Below, piece by piece: positions 7,352 to 14,293 of a DNA stretch of 14,900 nucleotides. The position numbers and the translations under genes are program-made. The notes below the pieces were generated by a model that saw only the letters and a program-made list of their open reading frames with translations, had not been told where the DNA came from and did not search any database. The DNA comes from Acidobacteriota bacterium. GTDB lineage: Bacteria > Acidobacteriota > Vicinamibacteria > Vicinamibacterales > JAFNAJ01. How positions within the stretch are numbered: position 1 is the first letter of the stretch; every line of letters starts with the position of its first letter. The DNA is taken from assembly GCA_017860085.1 (NCBI GenBank), contig JAFNAJ010000117.1:1-14900 (forward strand), read 5' to 3'.

Positions 7352-7966
7352 GCCGATCCCCCGCCCAGTCGCGCGGCCAGCAGCGTCCGCAGCGCCTGCC
7401 GCGCCCGGTGCAGCCTGATCTTCACCGCATTCTCAGTGAGCCCCAGGGCGTCGGCCGCGTAACACGAGCACGCTGCGATACGAGTCGGGCAGTCGCTGAA
7501 TCGCCTGGCGCACCACGTGTCGTGTCTCCTCGCGAGCCAGTGCCTGCTCGGGATCGCCCCAGTCCGCGTACGCGTCGCTGTGGTGCCCGTCGTCTGCAAA
7601 CGACGGGAGCAACGGCCCGATCGGTTCCTCGGGGCGCCGGCGGGCCGCCCGCAGCTTCATGAGCGCGGTGTTGACCACGATCCGGTGCAGCCACGTCGAG
7701 AGCCTGGCGTGGCCGCCAAATCGGTCGATGCCACGAAAGGCGGCGAGGAAGGCGTCCTGCACCACGTCCCTCGCGTCCGACTCCTCTCCGACCAGGCGGC
7801 GGGCCACCGCGAGCATCCGGCCCGTGTTGTCCCGTACCAGCGCCTCGAACGCGTCGTCGTCTCCGGCCTTGAGCCGCTCGACAAGCCGCGCCTCCGTCGC
7901 GCCGGAAGGCGCACCATTCGAGTCGTGCCCGGCGCCGTGCATCGCGACACGGTAGCACACGGCCAT
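7348..7966 (-). pseudogene. ECF RNA polymerase sigma factor, broken by a deletion in region 4
   Basis: The reading frame starts at ATG 7966 or ATG 7942; neither has a well-spaced Shine-Dalgarno, and GGGAGG sits only 2 nt before 7966. Region 2 is intact: DDDAFEALVRDNTGRMLAVA, DARDVVQDAFLAAFRGIDRF and LSTWLHRIVVNTALMKLR. Region 4 begins (QAIQRLPDSYRSVLVLR), but the frame then ends at 7433 after GRRPGAH. The remaining family sequence, ALGLTENAVKIRLHRARQAL, continues in another frame to the stop at 7348. At the junction (7456-7459) about nine residues normally found between LVLR and AADALGL are absent, consistent with loss of ~29 bp. As read, the product lacks the helix-turn-helix that contacts the -35 element. 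It is coupled by a GTGA overlap to the anti-sigma gene. A sequencing or assembly error remains possible. Confidence 0.8.
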
Positions 7967-8063
7967 GGCCTCCCGGCCACCGTGCGAGCGCCGGCGGCAA
8001 CGCTCACGTCGCCCCGTTGACTTGGATGCCGCGCAGGGTGGTGCGATACGGGCGCGGCGGTGG

Positions 8064-9380
8064 TCAGGACTGGTCGGTCGTCGCCGATGCGCGCTCGCGC
8101 TCGACGAGCACCTTGTCGACACGACGGCCGTCCATGTCGACGACCTCGAAGCGGAATCCACCCCAGGCGAAGCGATCGCCGGCACGCGGGATCCGGGACA
8201 GGCGTGTCATCGCGAAGCCCGCAATGGTCTGGTACGTGCCCCGCTCCTGCTCGGGCAGCGGGGGCAAGCCGAGCAGTCCCTCGAGGTCTTCGACGCGCGC
8301 GTCGCCCTCGACCAGCCACGACCCGTCCTCGCGCGTCACGACTGGCCCGGCCTCGGCCTCGGGCTCCGAGGGCATCTCGCCCACGAGCCCTTCGAGGATG
8401 TCGCTGGGGGTCACCAGCCCCTCGACGGCCCCGAACTCGTCCAGGACGAGCGCCAGGTGCACCCGAGACGCCCTGAAGGTTTCGAGCAGCTGGAAGACAG
8501 ACACCGTCGACGGGACGAACAGCGGCGGCCGCAGCCTGGCTCTGACGTTGAGCGCCTTGCCCGCCAGCAGGTCCTCGAGCAGGTCCTCGGTGTCGGCAAG
8601 GCCGAGCACCTTGTCGAGTTCGCCGTCGCAGAGCAGCAGCCGGGGATGGCTGGCCGTGGCAAGGTGCGTCCGGATGCCGTCGACGCCCTCGTGCACGTCG
8701 ATCCAGTCGATTTCGTGGCGGGGCGTCATGATCGCCGACGCCTTCCGATCGCCCAGGCGGAACACCTTTTCCACGATCTGCTGCTCGACCGGCGCCACGT
8801 CGCCGTTCAGGGTCGCCTGCTTGATGAGGGCGCGGATCTCTTCCTCGGTGACGGGGTGATCGTGGGTGGGCCTGATACGGAGGGCCGCGAGGGCCACCCG
8901 CGTGGACGCGCTCAGCAGCTGCACGACGGGCTTGGCCAGGCGGGCGAGGCCCGACATCGGGCGTGCCACCAGACCCGCGATACCCTCCGGGTTGTGCAGG
9001 GCGATCGCCTTCGGCACGAGCTCGCCGATGATCAGCGACAGGTAGGTGATGACGGTCACCACGATCCCGAGCGCGATCCCCTCGCGGTACGGGGCGAGCG
9101 TGGGGAACTGCCCGAGCCACGCGGCCAGCTGCTCGGTGAAGGTGGCGCCGCTGTAGACGCCGGCCAGGATGCCGATGAGGGTGATCCCAATCTGCACGGT
9201 CGACAGGAAGTCGGTAGGATCGCCCTTCAGGCGCAAGGCCGCCGCCGCGCGCCGGTCGCCCAACTCGGCCCGACGCTGCAGGCGGACCCGGCGCGCGGTG
9301 ACCATGGCAATCTCCGACATGGCGAAGATGCCGTTGGCCACGAGCAGCGCCAAGATGACCAGGACCTCGACCGTGAGCAT
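8064..9380 (-). CDS. CNNM/CorC-type (DUF21-CBS-CorC_HlyC) membrane protein
   Basis: 438 residues from ATG 9380, preferred because an AGGTG lies 4 nt upstream and the first membrane helix follows at once; a GTG at 9416 would add 12 residues but has no ribosome site. The order is a DUF21 membrane domain (residues ~1-170; helices in LTVEVLVILALLVANGIFA, the VQIGITLIGILAGVYSG region and ALGIVVTVITYLSLIIGELVPKA), a CBS pair (~190-310; IMTPRHEIDWIDV and LALVLDEFGAVEGLVTPSDI) and a C-terminal CorC_HlyC domain (~330-425; DGSWLVEGDARVEDL). Family members are linked to Mg2+ or Co2+ export; older labels such as hemolysin are misleading. The GELVPK signature matches the CNNM transport core. It is divergent from the DUF4149 gene and lies ~100 bp upstream of the sigma-factor remnant on the same strand. 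Confidence 0.92.
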   Translation of the reverse strand: MLTVEVLVILALLVANGIFAMSEIAMVTARRVRLQRRAELGDRRAAAALRLKGDPTDFLSTVQIGITLIGILAGVYSGATFTEQLAAWLGQFPTLAPYREGIALGIVVTVITYLSLIIGELVPKAIALHNPEGIAGLVARPMSGLARLAKPVVQLLSASTRVALAALRIRPTHDHPVTEEEIRALIKQATLNGDVAPVEQQIVEKVFRLGDRKASAIMTPRHEIDWIDVHEGVDGIRTHLATASHPRLLLCDGELDKVLGLADTEDLLEDLLAGKALNVRARLRPPLFVPSTVSVFQLLETFRASRVHLALVLDEFGAVEGLVTPSDILEGLVGEMPSEPEAEAGPVVTREDGSWLVEGDARVEDLEGLLGLPPLPEQERGTYQTIAGFAMTRLSRIPRAGDRFAWGGFRFEVVDMDGRRVDKVLVERERASATTDQS

Positions 9381-9436
9381 GTACACCTGCTCGGGGATGG
9401 CGCGTGGCCCCAGCACGCGACCATTGAGGGGTCAAT

Positions 9437-9442
9437 TATAAT
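9437..9442 (+). promoter_or_regulatory. Perfect -10 box TATAAT giving a leaderless start at 9449
   Basis: TATAAT at 9437-9442 is followed by exactly 6 nt (GGCCGG) and then the ATG at 9449. Transcription would therefore start at or next to the A of the start codon, producing a leaderless mRNA. No Shine-Dalgarno is present and no clear -35 is seen at 15-19 bp. Such boxes are rare by chance in DNA this GC-rich. Confidence 0.65.
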
Positions 9443-9448
9443 GGCCGG

Positions 9449-9937
9449 ATGCGAGCCGCACGGTGGCTCTATCTGGTTGCCCTGGCAGTCTGGCTCGGAG
9501 GGCTCATCGTGCTGGGCGCGTGCGTCGCGCCTGGCTTGTTTGGCTGGCTCGCCCCCGACGGTGCAGCGTCCGGGCGCCAGGCGGCCGTCGGCGCGTTCGC
9601 GGCAGTCCTCGACCGTTTCCACCTGGTGGCCTACGGTGCCGGGACCGCGCTGCTCGGCTCTCTCGGGGTCATGGCGCTCATCGGGCCGCGGCCTCGCCCC
9701 TGGGCCGCTCGTCTGGCCCTGGTCATGGCGATGCTCGCGTCCACCTTCGTCGTGCATGTGCCCCTGGGACGATCGATCATCTGGCTGCAGCGCGACGCAG
9801 GCCGCCTGCCGAGCCAGCTGGACGCCGGCGACCCGCGGCGCGCGGAATTCGAGTGGCTCCACCGCTCGTCGACCGCCCTGCTGTTGTTCAACGTCGCCGG
9901 CGGTCTCGTGCTGCTGGCCTGGGAAACGCGGAGCTAG
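9449..9937 (+). CDS. DUF4149 family integral membrane protein
   Basis: 162 residues with four likely membrane helices: near 5-27 (WLYLVALAVWLGGLIVLGA), 57-78 (HLVAYGAGTALLGSLGVMAL), 85-105 (ARLALVMAMLASTFVVHVPL) and a C-terminal one (STALLLFNVAGGLVLLAW). The N-terminal WLGG motif, the loop with APDGAASGRQAAVGAF and the HRSSTALLLFN ending fit the DUF4149/TMEM205-like family. Its biochemical function is unknown. It is the first gene after the TATAAT box and ends 12 bp before the isocitrate dehydrogenase start, so both are probably co-transcribed. No functional link between the two is evident from sequence. Confidence 0.8.
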   Translation: MRAARWLYLVALAVWLGGLIVLGACVAPGLFGWLAPDGAASGRQAAVGAFAAVLDRFHLVAYGAGTALLGSLGVMALIGPRPRPWAARLALVMAMLASTFVVHVPLGRSIIWLQRDAGRLPSQLDAGDPRRAEFEWLHRSSTALLLFNVAGGLVLLAWETRS

Positions 9938-9949
9938 CGACGGCCGACC

Positions 9950-10966
9950 ATGTCCTATCGCATCACGTTGATTCCCGGTGACGGCATCGGGCCCGAGGTG
10001 ACCGAAGCCGTGCTGCGGATCATCGCGGCAGCGGGCGTCGACGTCGACTGGGAGCGTCACGAGGCCGGCATACCCGCCATCAAGCGTCACGGCGTGACGC
10101 TGCCGAAGCCGTTGCTCGATTCGATCATCCGCAACCGCGTGGCGCTCAAGGGGCCCGTCACGACGCCGGTCGGCGAGGGGTTCACCAGCGTCAACGTCGG
10201 CCTGCGCAAGGAGCTCGACCTCTACGCCAACCTGCGTCCCGTGCGGAACCTGCCGGGCGTGCGGACCCGCTTCGACGGCGTCGACCTCGTCATCGTCCGT
10301 GAGAACACCGAGGATCTCTACGCCGGCCTCGAGCACGTCGTCGTGCCGGGGGTGGTCGAGAGCCTCAAGATCATCTCGTCGCGCGCCTCGGACCGCATCG
10401 CGAACTTCGCGTTCCGGCACGCACGCGAGCACGGGCGACGCCGCATCACGGCCGTGCACAAGGCGAACATCATGAAGCTGGGCGACGGGCTCTTCCTTCA
10501 CAGCGCGCGGCGCGTCGCCCTCGACTACCCGGACATCAAGTTCGACGATCGGATCGTCGATGCCGCCTGCATGCACCTGGTCATGAAGCCGGAGCAGTTC
10601 GACATGCTGCTGCTGCCGAACCTCTACGGTGACATCGTGTCCGACCTGTGCGCCGGGCTGGTGGGCGGCCTCGGGGTGGTGCCAGGGGGCAACCTGGGCG
10701 ATTTTGCCGCGGTGTTCGAGGCCGTTCACGGCAGCGCACCCGACATCGCGGGCCAGGGCATCGCGAACCCCACGGCCTTGCTGTTGTCGTCCCTGATGAT
10801 GCTGCGGCACCTCAAGGAGGACGCCGCGGCCGATGCCATCAAGGCGGCCCTCGGGCGGGCGCTCGAGTCCCGGCACGTGCTCACCCGCGACCTCGGCGGG
10901 ACCGCGAGCACGCTCGAGTTTGCCGACGAAGTGTGCCGTGAGCTCGAGCGCGGGCCGTCAGCCTGA
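9950..10966 (+). CDS. icd: Isocitrate dehydrogenase, NAD-type
   Basis: 338 residues, the length of the short NAD-dependent IDH/isopropylmalate-dehydrogenase clade. It oxidatively decarboxylates isocitrate to 2-oxoglutarate in the TCA cycle. S80, N82 and R86 (in TSVNVGLR) plus R96 match the isocitrate-binding residues; Y124 (ENTEDLYAGLEH), K171 and D204/D228/D232 (NLYGDIVSD) match the catalytic and metal sites. The cofactor loop HGSAPDIAG (260-268) has Asp-Ile where NADP enzymes carry Lys-Tyr, which indicates NAD. Homoisocitrate or isopropylmalate dehydrogenase is less likely because of the SxN signature. The start ATG 9950 has no clear Shine-Dalgarno and lies 12 bp after the DUF4149 gene. The stop codon lies inside a 27-bp palindrome. 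Confidence 0.9.
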   Translation: MSYRITLIPGDGIGPEVTEAVLRIIAAAGVDVDWERHEAGIPAIKRHGVTLPKPLLDSIIRNRVALKGPVTTPVGEGFTSVNVGLRKELDLYANLRPVRNLPGVRTRFDGVDLVIVRENTEDLYAGLEHVVVPGVVESLKIISSRASDRIANFAFRHAREHGRRRITAVHKANIMKLGDGLFLHSARRVALDYPDIKFDDRIVDAACMHLVMKPEQFDMLLLPNLYGDIVSDLCAGLVGGLGVVPGGNLGDFAAVFEAVHGSAPDIAGQGIANPTALLLSSLMMLRHLKEDAAADAIKAALGRALESRHVLTRDLGGTASTLEFADEVCRELERGPSA

Positions 10967-10975
10967 CGGCCCGCG
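10949..10975. repeat. 13-bp perfect inverted repeat across the icd stop codon
   Basis: CGCGGGCCGTCAG (10949-10961) and CTGACGGCCCGCG (10963-10975) are perfect inverted copies separated by one base. The TGA of icd (10964-10966) sits in the right arm. As RNA it would form a very stable GC-rich hairpin, but no T-tract follows. As DNA it overlaps the candidate -35 (10963-10968) of the next promoter, so it could be an operator. A terminator without a T-tract and an operator are both possible. Confidence 0.6.
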
Positions 10976-10990
10976 TCTCCATGGTATATT
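10963..10990 (+). promoter_or_regulatory. Promoter with TATATT -10 giving a leaderless start at 10997
   Basis: TATATT at 10985-10990 is followed by exactly 6 nt (CCGGCC) and then ATG 10997, the same geometry as the box before the DUF4149 gene. A -35 CTGACG (10963-10968; 4/6 match to TTGACA) lies 16 bp upstream. No Shine-Dalgarno is present. The mRNA is expected to start at or beside the start codon. The 27-bp palindrome overlaps the -35. Confidence 0.6.
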
Positions 10991-10996
10991 CCGGCC

Positions 10997-12130
10997 ATGA
11001 TCGACGAGGTCACCAAGGCCGTGCTGGCGCGCGAGGAAGTCGCGCGCTACATGAGGGCCTCGGATGATCACATCGACCGCGACGCCAGGGAACGCATCTT
11101 TGCGTACCTCGACGAACTGCGCACCACGCAGCGCTACACGATCTACCGGGTGCTGAAGCACCCCCTCTACCCCATCCTTCGCAAGGTCGAGCGCCACGTC
11201 GAGCACGCCGAGATCGTGCGGGAAGCCACCGAGCGGGGGCGCGTGCTGTACATCTCGAATCACAAGAGTCACCTCGACTACCTGGTCGAACCCCTGGCGC
11301 TCGAAGACACGCACATCCGGCCGCCCGTGATCGCGGCCGGCATCAACCTGTTTGGCGGCCCTCTGGGCCTCCTCCACCGCCACGTGACCGGCGCCATTCC
11401 CATCCGGCGCGACGCCCGCGACCCGGCGTATCTCGCCACGCTCAAGGCCTACATCGCCGAGTTGCTCAAGCGTCACGACCTGATGTTCTACCTGGAGGGC
11501 GGCCGCAGCTACACCGGCGAGATCAAGTCGCCGAAGACCGGCCTGATCCATGCCGCCCTGCAGGCCGAAGGGCGCGACGAGATGATGATCGTGCCCACCG
11601 CGGTCTCGTACGACGTCGTGCTCGAGGACGGCATCCTTGCGCGGCAGGGGGCGAAGCACCGCCAGCGAGCCTTCGCCCGCGAGTTCACCGAGATGGTGGG
11701 ATCCGCGGTCGGCTTCGAGACTCGGTCGTTCACGACTTTCGGCACGCCGATCCCGATGAAGGGTTGGGATCCTCACGCGCGCCGCGACGTCATGGCCCTG
11801 GCGCACGCGACCCGTGACGCCATCGGCCGTCTCTACAAGGTGGTGCCGAGCGCAATCGTGGCCGTCTGCGTGCGGCCGGCGATGCTTCGATCGGAACTGC
11901 GGCAACGTATTGCCGACGTGGTCGGCCGGCTCGACGCGGCCGGCGCCAACTTCGATGTGAAGGACCCGGCCACGATCGAGGAGCGCGGCGTGGCATCGCT
12001 CGAGGCCCGCGGCGTGCTGGTCGGCGAACGGTACCGGGTGCGCGTGCGCGATCGCTTCGTGCTCCGCTACTACGCGAGGACGCTCGAGCACCTCCTGAAC
12101 CCGTCCAGGCGGACGGCACGGTCGCACTGA
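10997..12130 (+). CDS. PlsB-like glycerol-3-phosphate/lysophospholipid acyltransferase
   Basis: 377 residues with the four acyltransferase blocks in order. Block I is NHKSHLDYL, with H89-x4-D94 as the catalytic pair. Block II is GAIPIRR (132-138), block III EGGRSYTG (167-174) and block IV VPTAVSYD (199-206). The EGGRS form and the GGPLG-HRHVTGAIPIRR context resemble the glycerol-3-phosphate acyltransferase (PlsB/GPAM) branch more than PlsC, yet the protein is less than half the length of E. coli PlsB (~800 residues) and lacks its long flanking regions. The expected role is acylation of glycerol-3-phosphate or a related acceptor at the inner membrane in phospholipid synthesis; the acyl donor cannot be told. 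The stop overlaps the next ATG by one base (TGATG), so it is coupled to the proline dehydrogenase gene. Confidence 0.85.
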   Translation: MIDEVTKAVLAREEVARYMRASDDHIDRDARERIFAYLDELRTTQRYTIYRVLKHPLYPILRKVERHVEHAEIVREATERGRVLYISNHKSHLDYLVEPLALEDTHIRPPVIAAGINLFGGPLGLLHRHVTGAIPIRRDARDPAYLATLKAYIAELLKRHDLMFYLEGGRSYTGEIKSPKTGLIHAALQAEGRDEMMIVPTAVSYDVVLEDGILARQGAKHRQRAFAREFTEMVGSAVGFETRSFTTFGTPIPMKGWDPHARRDVMALAHATRDAIGRLYKVVPSAIVAVCVRPAMLRSELRQRIADVVGRLDAAGANFDVKDPATIEERGVASLEARGVLVGERYRVRVRDRFVLRYYARTLEHLLNPSRRTARSH

Positions 12131-13065
12131 TGCTGGACTCCCTGTCAAAAGGTTTCTTCCACTTGCTCGCGGCGAGCAGCGCACTGAAGTCCCTGGCGTC
12201 GTCGTACGGCATGCGCCACCAAACCAGCTTCGCCCGGCGCTTCATCGCGGGTGAGAGCGTCGAGGAGGCCATGCCGGCGGCCCGCACGCTGGGAACGAAC
12301 GGCTTGCTGCTCACCCTCGACCAGCTCGGTGAGAGCGTGGCCTCGGCCGCCGACGCGGCCGCGGCCACGCAGGCCTACCTCCACGTCATCGACGTCATCG
12401 AGGGCGCCGGCATCGAGCGGAACCTGTCGATCAAGCTCACCCAGCTGGGCCTGGACATCGACCGGGTCACCTGCCTCGACAACCTCCGTCGGATCCTCGA
12501 CCGGGCGGCCGCCGGTGCGTTCTTCGTGCGGATCGACATGGAGAACTCGCCCTACACGGAGGCGACGCTGGAGATCTTCGAGACCGTGTGGGGCCTGGGC
12601 TTGAGGAACGTGGGCGTGGTGCTGCAGTCGTGCCTGCACCGCAGCGAACAGGACCTTGCGAGGATCAACGCGCTCGGGGCGCGGGTGCGCCTGGTGAAGG
12701 GCGCCTACAAGGAGCCCCGCAGCGTGGCCTTTCAGCAGAAGTCGGAGGTCGACGCCGCCTTCGTGCGGATGATGCAAACGCTCCTGTCCGAGGGCACCTA
12801 TCCTGCGATCGCCACGCACGACGAGGCGATCATCGCGGCGACCAAGGCGTATGCCGCTGAGAAGGGGATCGGGCTCGACCGCTTCGAGTTCCAGATGCTG
12901 TACGGCATCCGGCGCGACCTGCAGACCTCGCTGATGGCCGACGGCTACCGCGTGCGCGTCTACGTCCCCTTCGGCAAGGAGTGGTTCCCCTACTTCATGC
13001 GGCGGCTCGGCGAGCGTCCAGCCAACGTCGGGTTCGTGCTGAAGGGCATCCTGTCGGAGCGGTAG
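12130..13065 (+). CDS. Proline dehydrogenase (FAD-dependent, monofunctional)
   Basis: 311 residues, the size of stand-alone bacterial PRODH rather than bifunctional PutA. It oxidises L-proline to pyrroline-5-carboxylate with FAD and passes electrons to the quinone pool at the membrane. Motifs across the (beta/alpha)8 barrel are SIKLTQLGLDID (100-111), RIDMENSPYTE (134-144), LVKGAYKEP (188-196), FEFQMLYGIRRDLQ (252-265) and YVPFGKEWFPYFMRRLGER (278-296), whose Arg pair (R291, R292) fits the substrate-binding arginines. The ATG overlaps the acyltransferase stop by one base, so translation should be coupled. No P5C dehydrogenase is visible nearby to complete proline breakdown. The transcript then meets the inverted-repeat element at 13084. 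Confidence 0.92.
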   Translation: MLDSLSKGFFHLLAASSALKSLASSYGMRHQTSFARRFIAGESVEEAMPAARTLGTNGLLLTLDQLGESVASAADAAAATQAYLHVIDVIEGAGIERNLSIKLTQLGLDIDRVTCLDNLRRILDRAAAGAFFVRIDMENSPYTEATLEIFETVWGLGLRNVGVVLQSCLHRSEQDLARINALGARVRLVKGAYKEPRSVAFQQKSEVDAAFVRMMQTLLSEGTYPAIATHDEAIIAATKAYAAEKGIGLDRFEFQMLYGIRRDLQTSLMADGYRVRVYVPFGKEWFPYFMRRLGERPANVGFVLKGILSER

Positions 13066-13083
13066 TCCCTCCCGGTCCCGCCC

Positions 13084-13169
13084 GGGGGTCAGATCTTGAA
13101 TCTATGCATTCGACGTGCTGAGAGACGGCCTATTCGTGCACAAATGCACAAATTCAAGATCTGACCCCC
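13084..13169. repeat. Palindromic MITE/REPIN-like element with 18-bp perfect inverted ends
   Basis: GGGGGTCAGATCTTGAAT (13084-13101) is repeated perfectly inverted at 13152-13169. Beyond these 18 bp the pairing continues imperfectly, with TGCATT 13105-13110 against AATGCA 13143-13148. The total length is 86 bp with no coding capacity. The interior is visibly AT-richer than the flanking genes and holds a direct repeat TGCACAA (13138-13144 and 13146-13152). From memory, GGGGTCAGATCTTG-type ends recur in GC-rich bacterial genomes and look like REP-type elements mobilised by TnpA_REP (RAYT) transposases; that link is an inference. It lies between convergent genes and could also terminate both transcripts. 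Confidence 0.75.
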
Positions 13170-13194
13170 AAGGCGCAAGGCCCCTGCGCCGAGC

Positions 13195-14259
13195 CTAGGG
13201 GACCCAGTCCGCGATGAAGATGTTGGTCTCGCCGCGTTTGGCCTCGAACCGGTTGGAGGCAAACACGAGACGTGTGCCGTCGGGCGAGAACATCGGGAAG
13301 CCGTCGAACGACTCGTTGTGGGTGACGCGCTCCAGGCCGGAGCCATCGAGGTTGACGAGGTAGAGGTCGAAGTTGCGCCCCTTCGGATCGTGCTGGTTCG
13401 ACGCGAAGATGATGCGCTTGCCATCGGGGTGGAAGTAGGGCGCGAAGTTGGATCCGCCCGTGTTGGTGACCTGCCGCAGTCCTGAGCCGTCGCGGTTCAT
13501 GACGAAGATCTCGAGCTCTGACGGGCGCCAGAGCCCCTCCTTGAGCAGGGCGCGGTAGTCGTCGAGCTCGGCCCCCGGCGCCAGCTGCCGTCCGCGGAAC
13601 ACGATCTTCGATCCGTCAGCCGAGAAGAACGGCCCGCCGTCCGGGCCAGGGCGATTGGTGAGGCGCTTCACGTCGCTGCCATCGGCGTTCATCGAGTAGA
13701 TCTCCATGTCACCGTCGCGCAGGCTCGTGAAGACGATCCGGCCGTCGGGTCCAACGGTCGGCTCGGCATCGTACCCGGGCGTGTCGGTCAGCCGGGTGAG
13801 ACCCGACCCGTCGGCGTTGGCGCGGAAGATGTCGTACGTCGCGTAGATGGGCCACACGTAGCCCTTCGAGAAGTCCGGCCGCGGCGGACACTCCTTGCTT
13901 CCGACGTGCGTCGACGCGTAGACGATGGTCTTGCCGTCCGGGAAGAAGAAGCCGCAGGTCGTCCGTCCCTGACCGGTGCTCACCTTCTTGGGGCTCGAAC
14001 CGTCGATGCCCATCGTGTACTGCTGATCGCACGGCCAGCCGTCGCGGGTCGACTGAAACATCAGCCGCGTGCCGTCGAAGGAGAAATAGGCCTCGGCGTT
14101 CTCGCCGGCGAACGTCAGCTGCCGGAGGTTGGCGAGGTGGCGTTCCCCGGGGAACGGTGCCCGCGCCACCGCGGGTGACACCGCCTGCTGGGCCGCGAGC
14201 CAGACGCCCGGGCCGACGACGAGGGCACACAGAATTCCCGCACACATGAATCGACCCAC
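13195..14259 (-). CDS. Exported six-bladed PD40/TolB-like beta-propeller protein
   Basis: 354 residues from GTG 14259, fixed by a strong AAGGGAGG 8 nt upstream. An N-terminal signal sequence is visible (ILCALVVGPGVWLAAQQ, cleavage probably near residue 24), so the protein is secreted to the periplasm. The body is a run of six PD40 (WD40-like) blades: FSFDGTRLMFQST, FFPDGKTIVYAST, VGPDGRIVFTSL, FFSADGSKIVFRG, YFHPDGKRIIFAS and MFSPDGTRLVFAS. Between them lie loops of the type DGSGLTRLT. There is no TolB N-terminal domain and no peptidase or kinase domain, so it is a stand-alone propeller of unknown partner, not TolB itself. Two Cys in the second blade region (TTCGFFF and KECPPRP) could form a disulfide. 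It converges on the proline dehydrogenase gene across the palindromic element. Confidence 0.85.
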   Translation of the reverse strand: MGRFMCAGILCALVVGPGVWLAAQQAVSPAVARAPFPGERHLANLRQLTFAGENAEAYFSFDGTRLMFQSTRDGWPCDQQYTMGIDGSSPKKVSTGQGRTTCGFFFPDGKTIVYASTHVGSKECPPRPDFSKGYVWPIYATYDIFRANADGSGLTRLTDTPGYDAEPTVGPDGRIVFTSLRDGDMEIYSMNADGSDVKRLTNRPGPDGGPFFSADGSKIVFRGRQLAPGAELDDYRALLKEGLWRPSELEIFVMNRDGSGLRQVTNTGGSNFAPYFHPDGKRIIFASNQHDPKGRNFDLYLVNLDGSGLERVTHNESFDGFPMFSPDGTRLVFASNRFEAKRGETNIFIADWVP

Positions 14260-14267
14260 GACCAGGA

Positions 14268-14275
14268 CCTCCCTT
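14268..14275 (-). promoter_or_regulatory. Strong Shine-Dalgarno deciding the GTG start at 14259
   Basis: On the minus strand AAGGGAGG (14275-14268) lies 8 nt before GTG 14259. This favours GTG over the in-frame ATG at 14247, four codons later. Confidence 0.75.
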
Positions 14276-14293
14276 GGAAGCGACCCCTCAGGG

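Noticed and set aside
7433..7480. Programmed ribosomal frameshift in the sigma-factor gene
   Set aside because: No slippery sequence is seen at the junction, and simple shifting would not restore the ~nine missing region-4 residues. A deletion explains both.
9424..9429. TTGAGG as the -35 for the TATAAT at 9437
   Set aside because: The spacing is only 7 bp, too short for a sigma70-type promoter.
7657..9435. Minus-strand open frame of 592 codons overlapping the CNNM/CorC gene and the sigma factor
   Set aside because: It is a second frame of two recognisable genes on the same strand, and its translation is low-complexity Arg/Gly/Pro.
7965..9971. Plus-strand open frame of 668 codons antisense to the CNNM/CorC gene and running into DUF4149
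   Set aside because: The minus strand encodes a clear DUF21-CBS-CorC protein here, and the downstream part overlaps a membrane protein in its real frame. The translation shows no fold and is full of His/Arg/Asp runs.
9227..10876. Minus-strand open frame of 549 codons antisense to DUF4149 and isocitrate dehydrogenase
   Set aside because: The plus-strand icd has all catalytic motifs. The antisense frame has no recognisable domain.
10958..12184. Minus-strand open frame of 408 codons antisense to the acyltransferase
   Set aside because: It mirrors a gene with four intact acyltransferase blocks and has no motif of its own.
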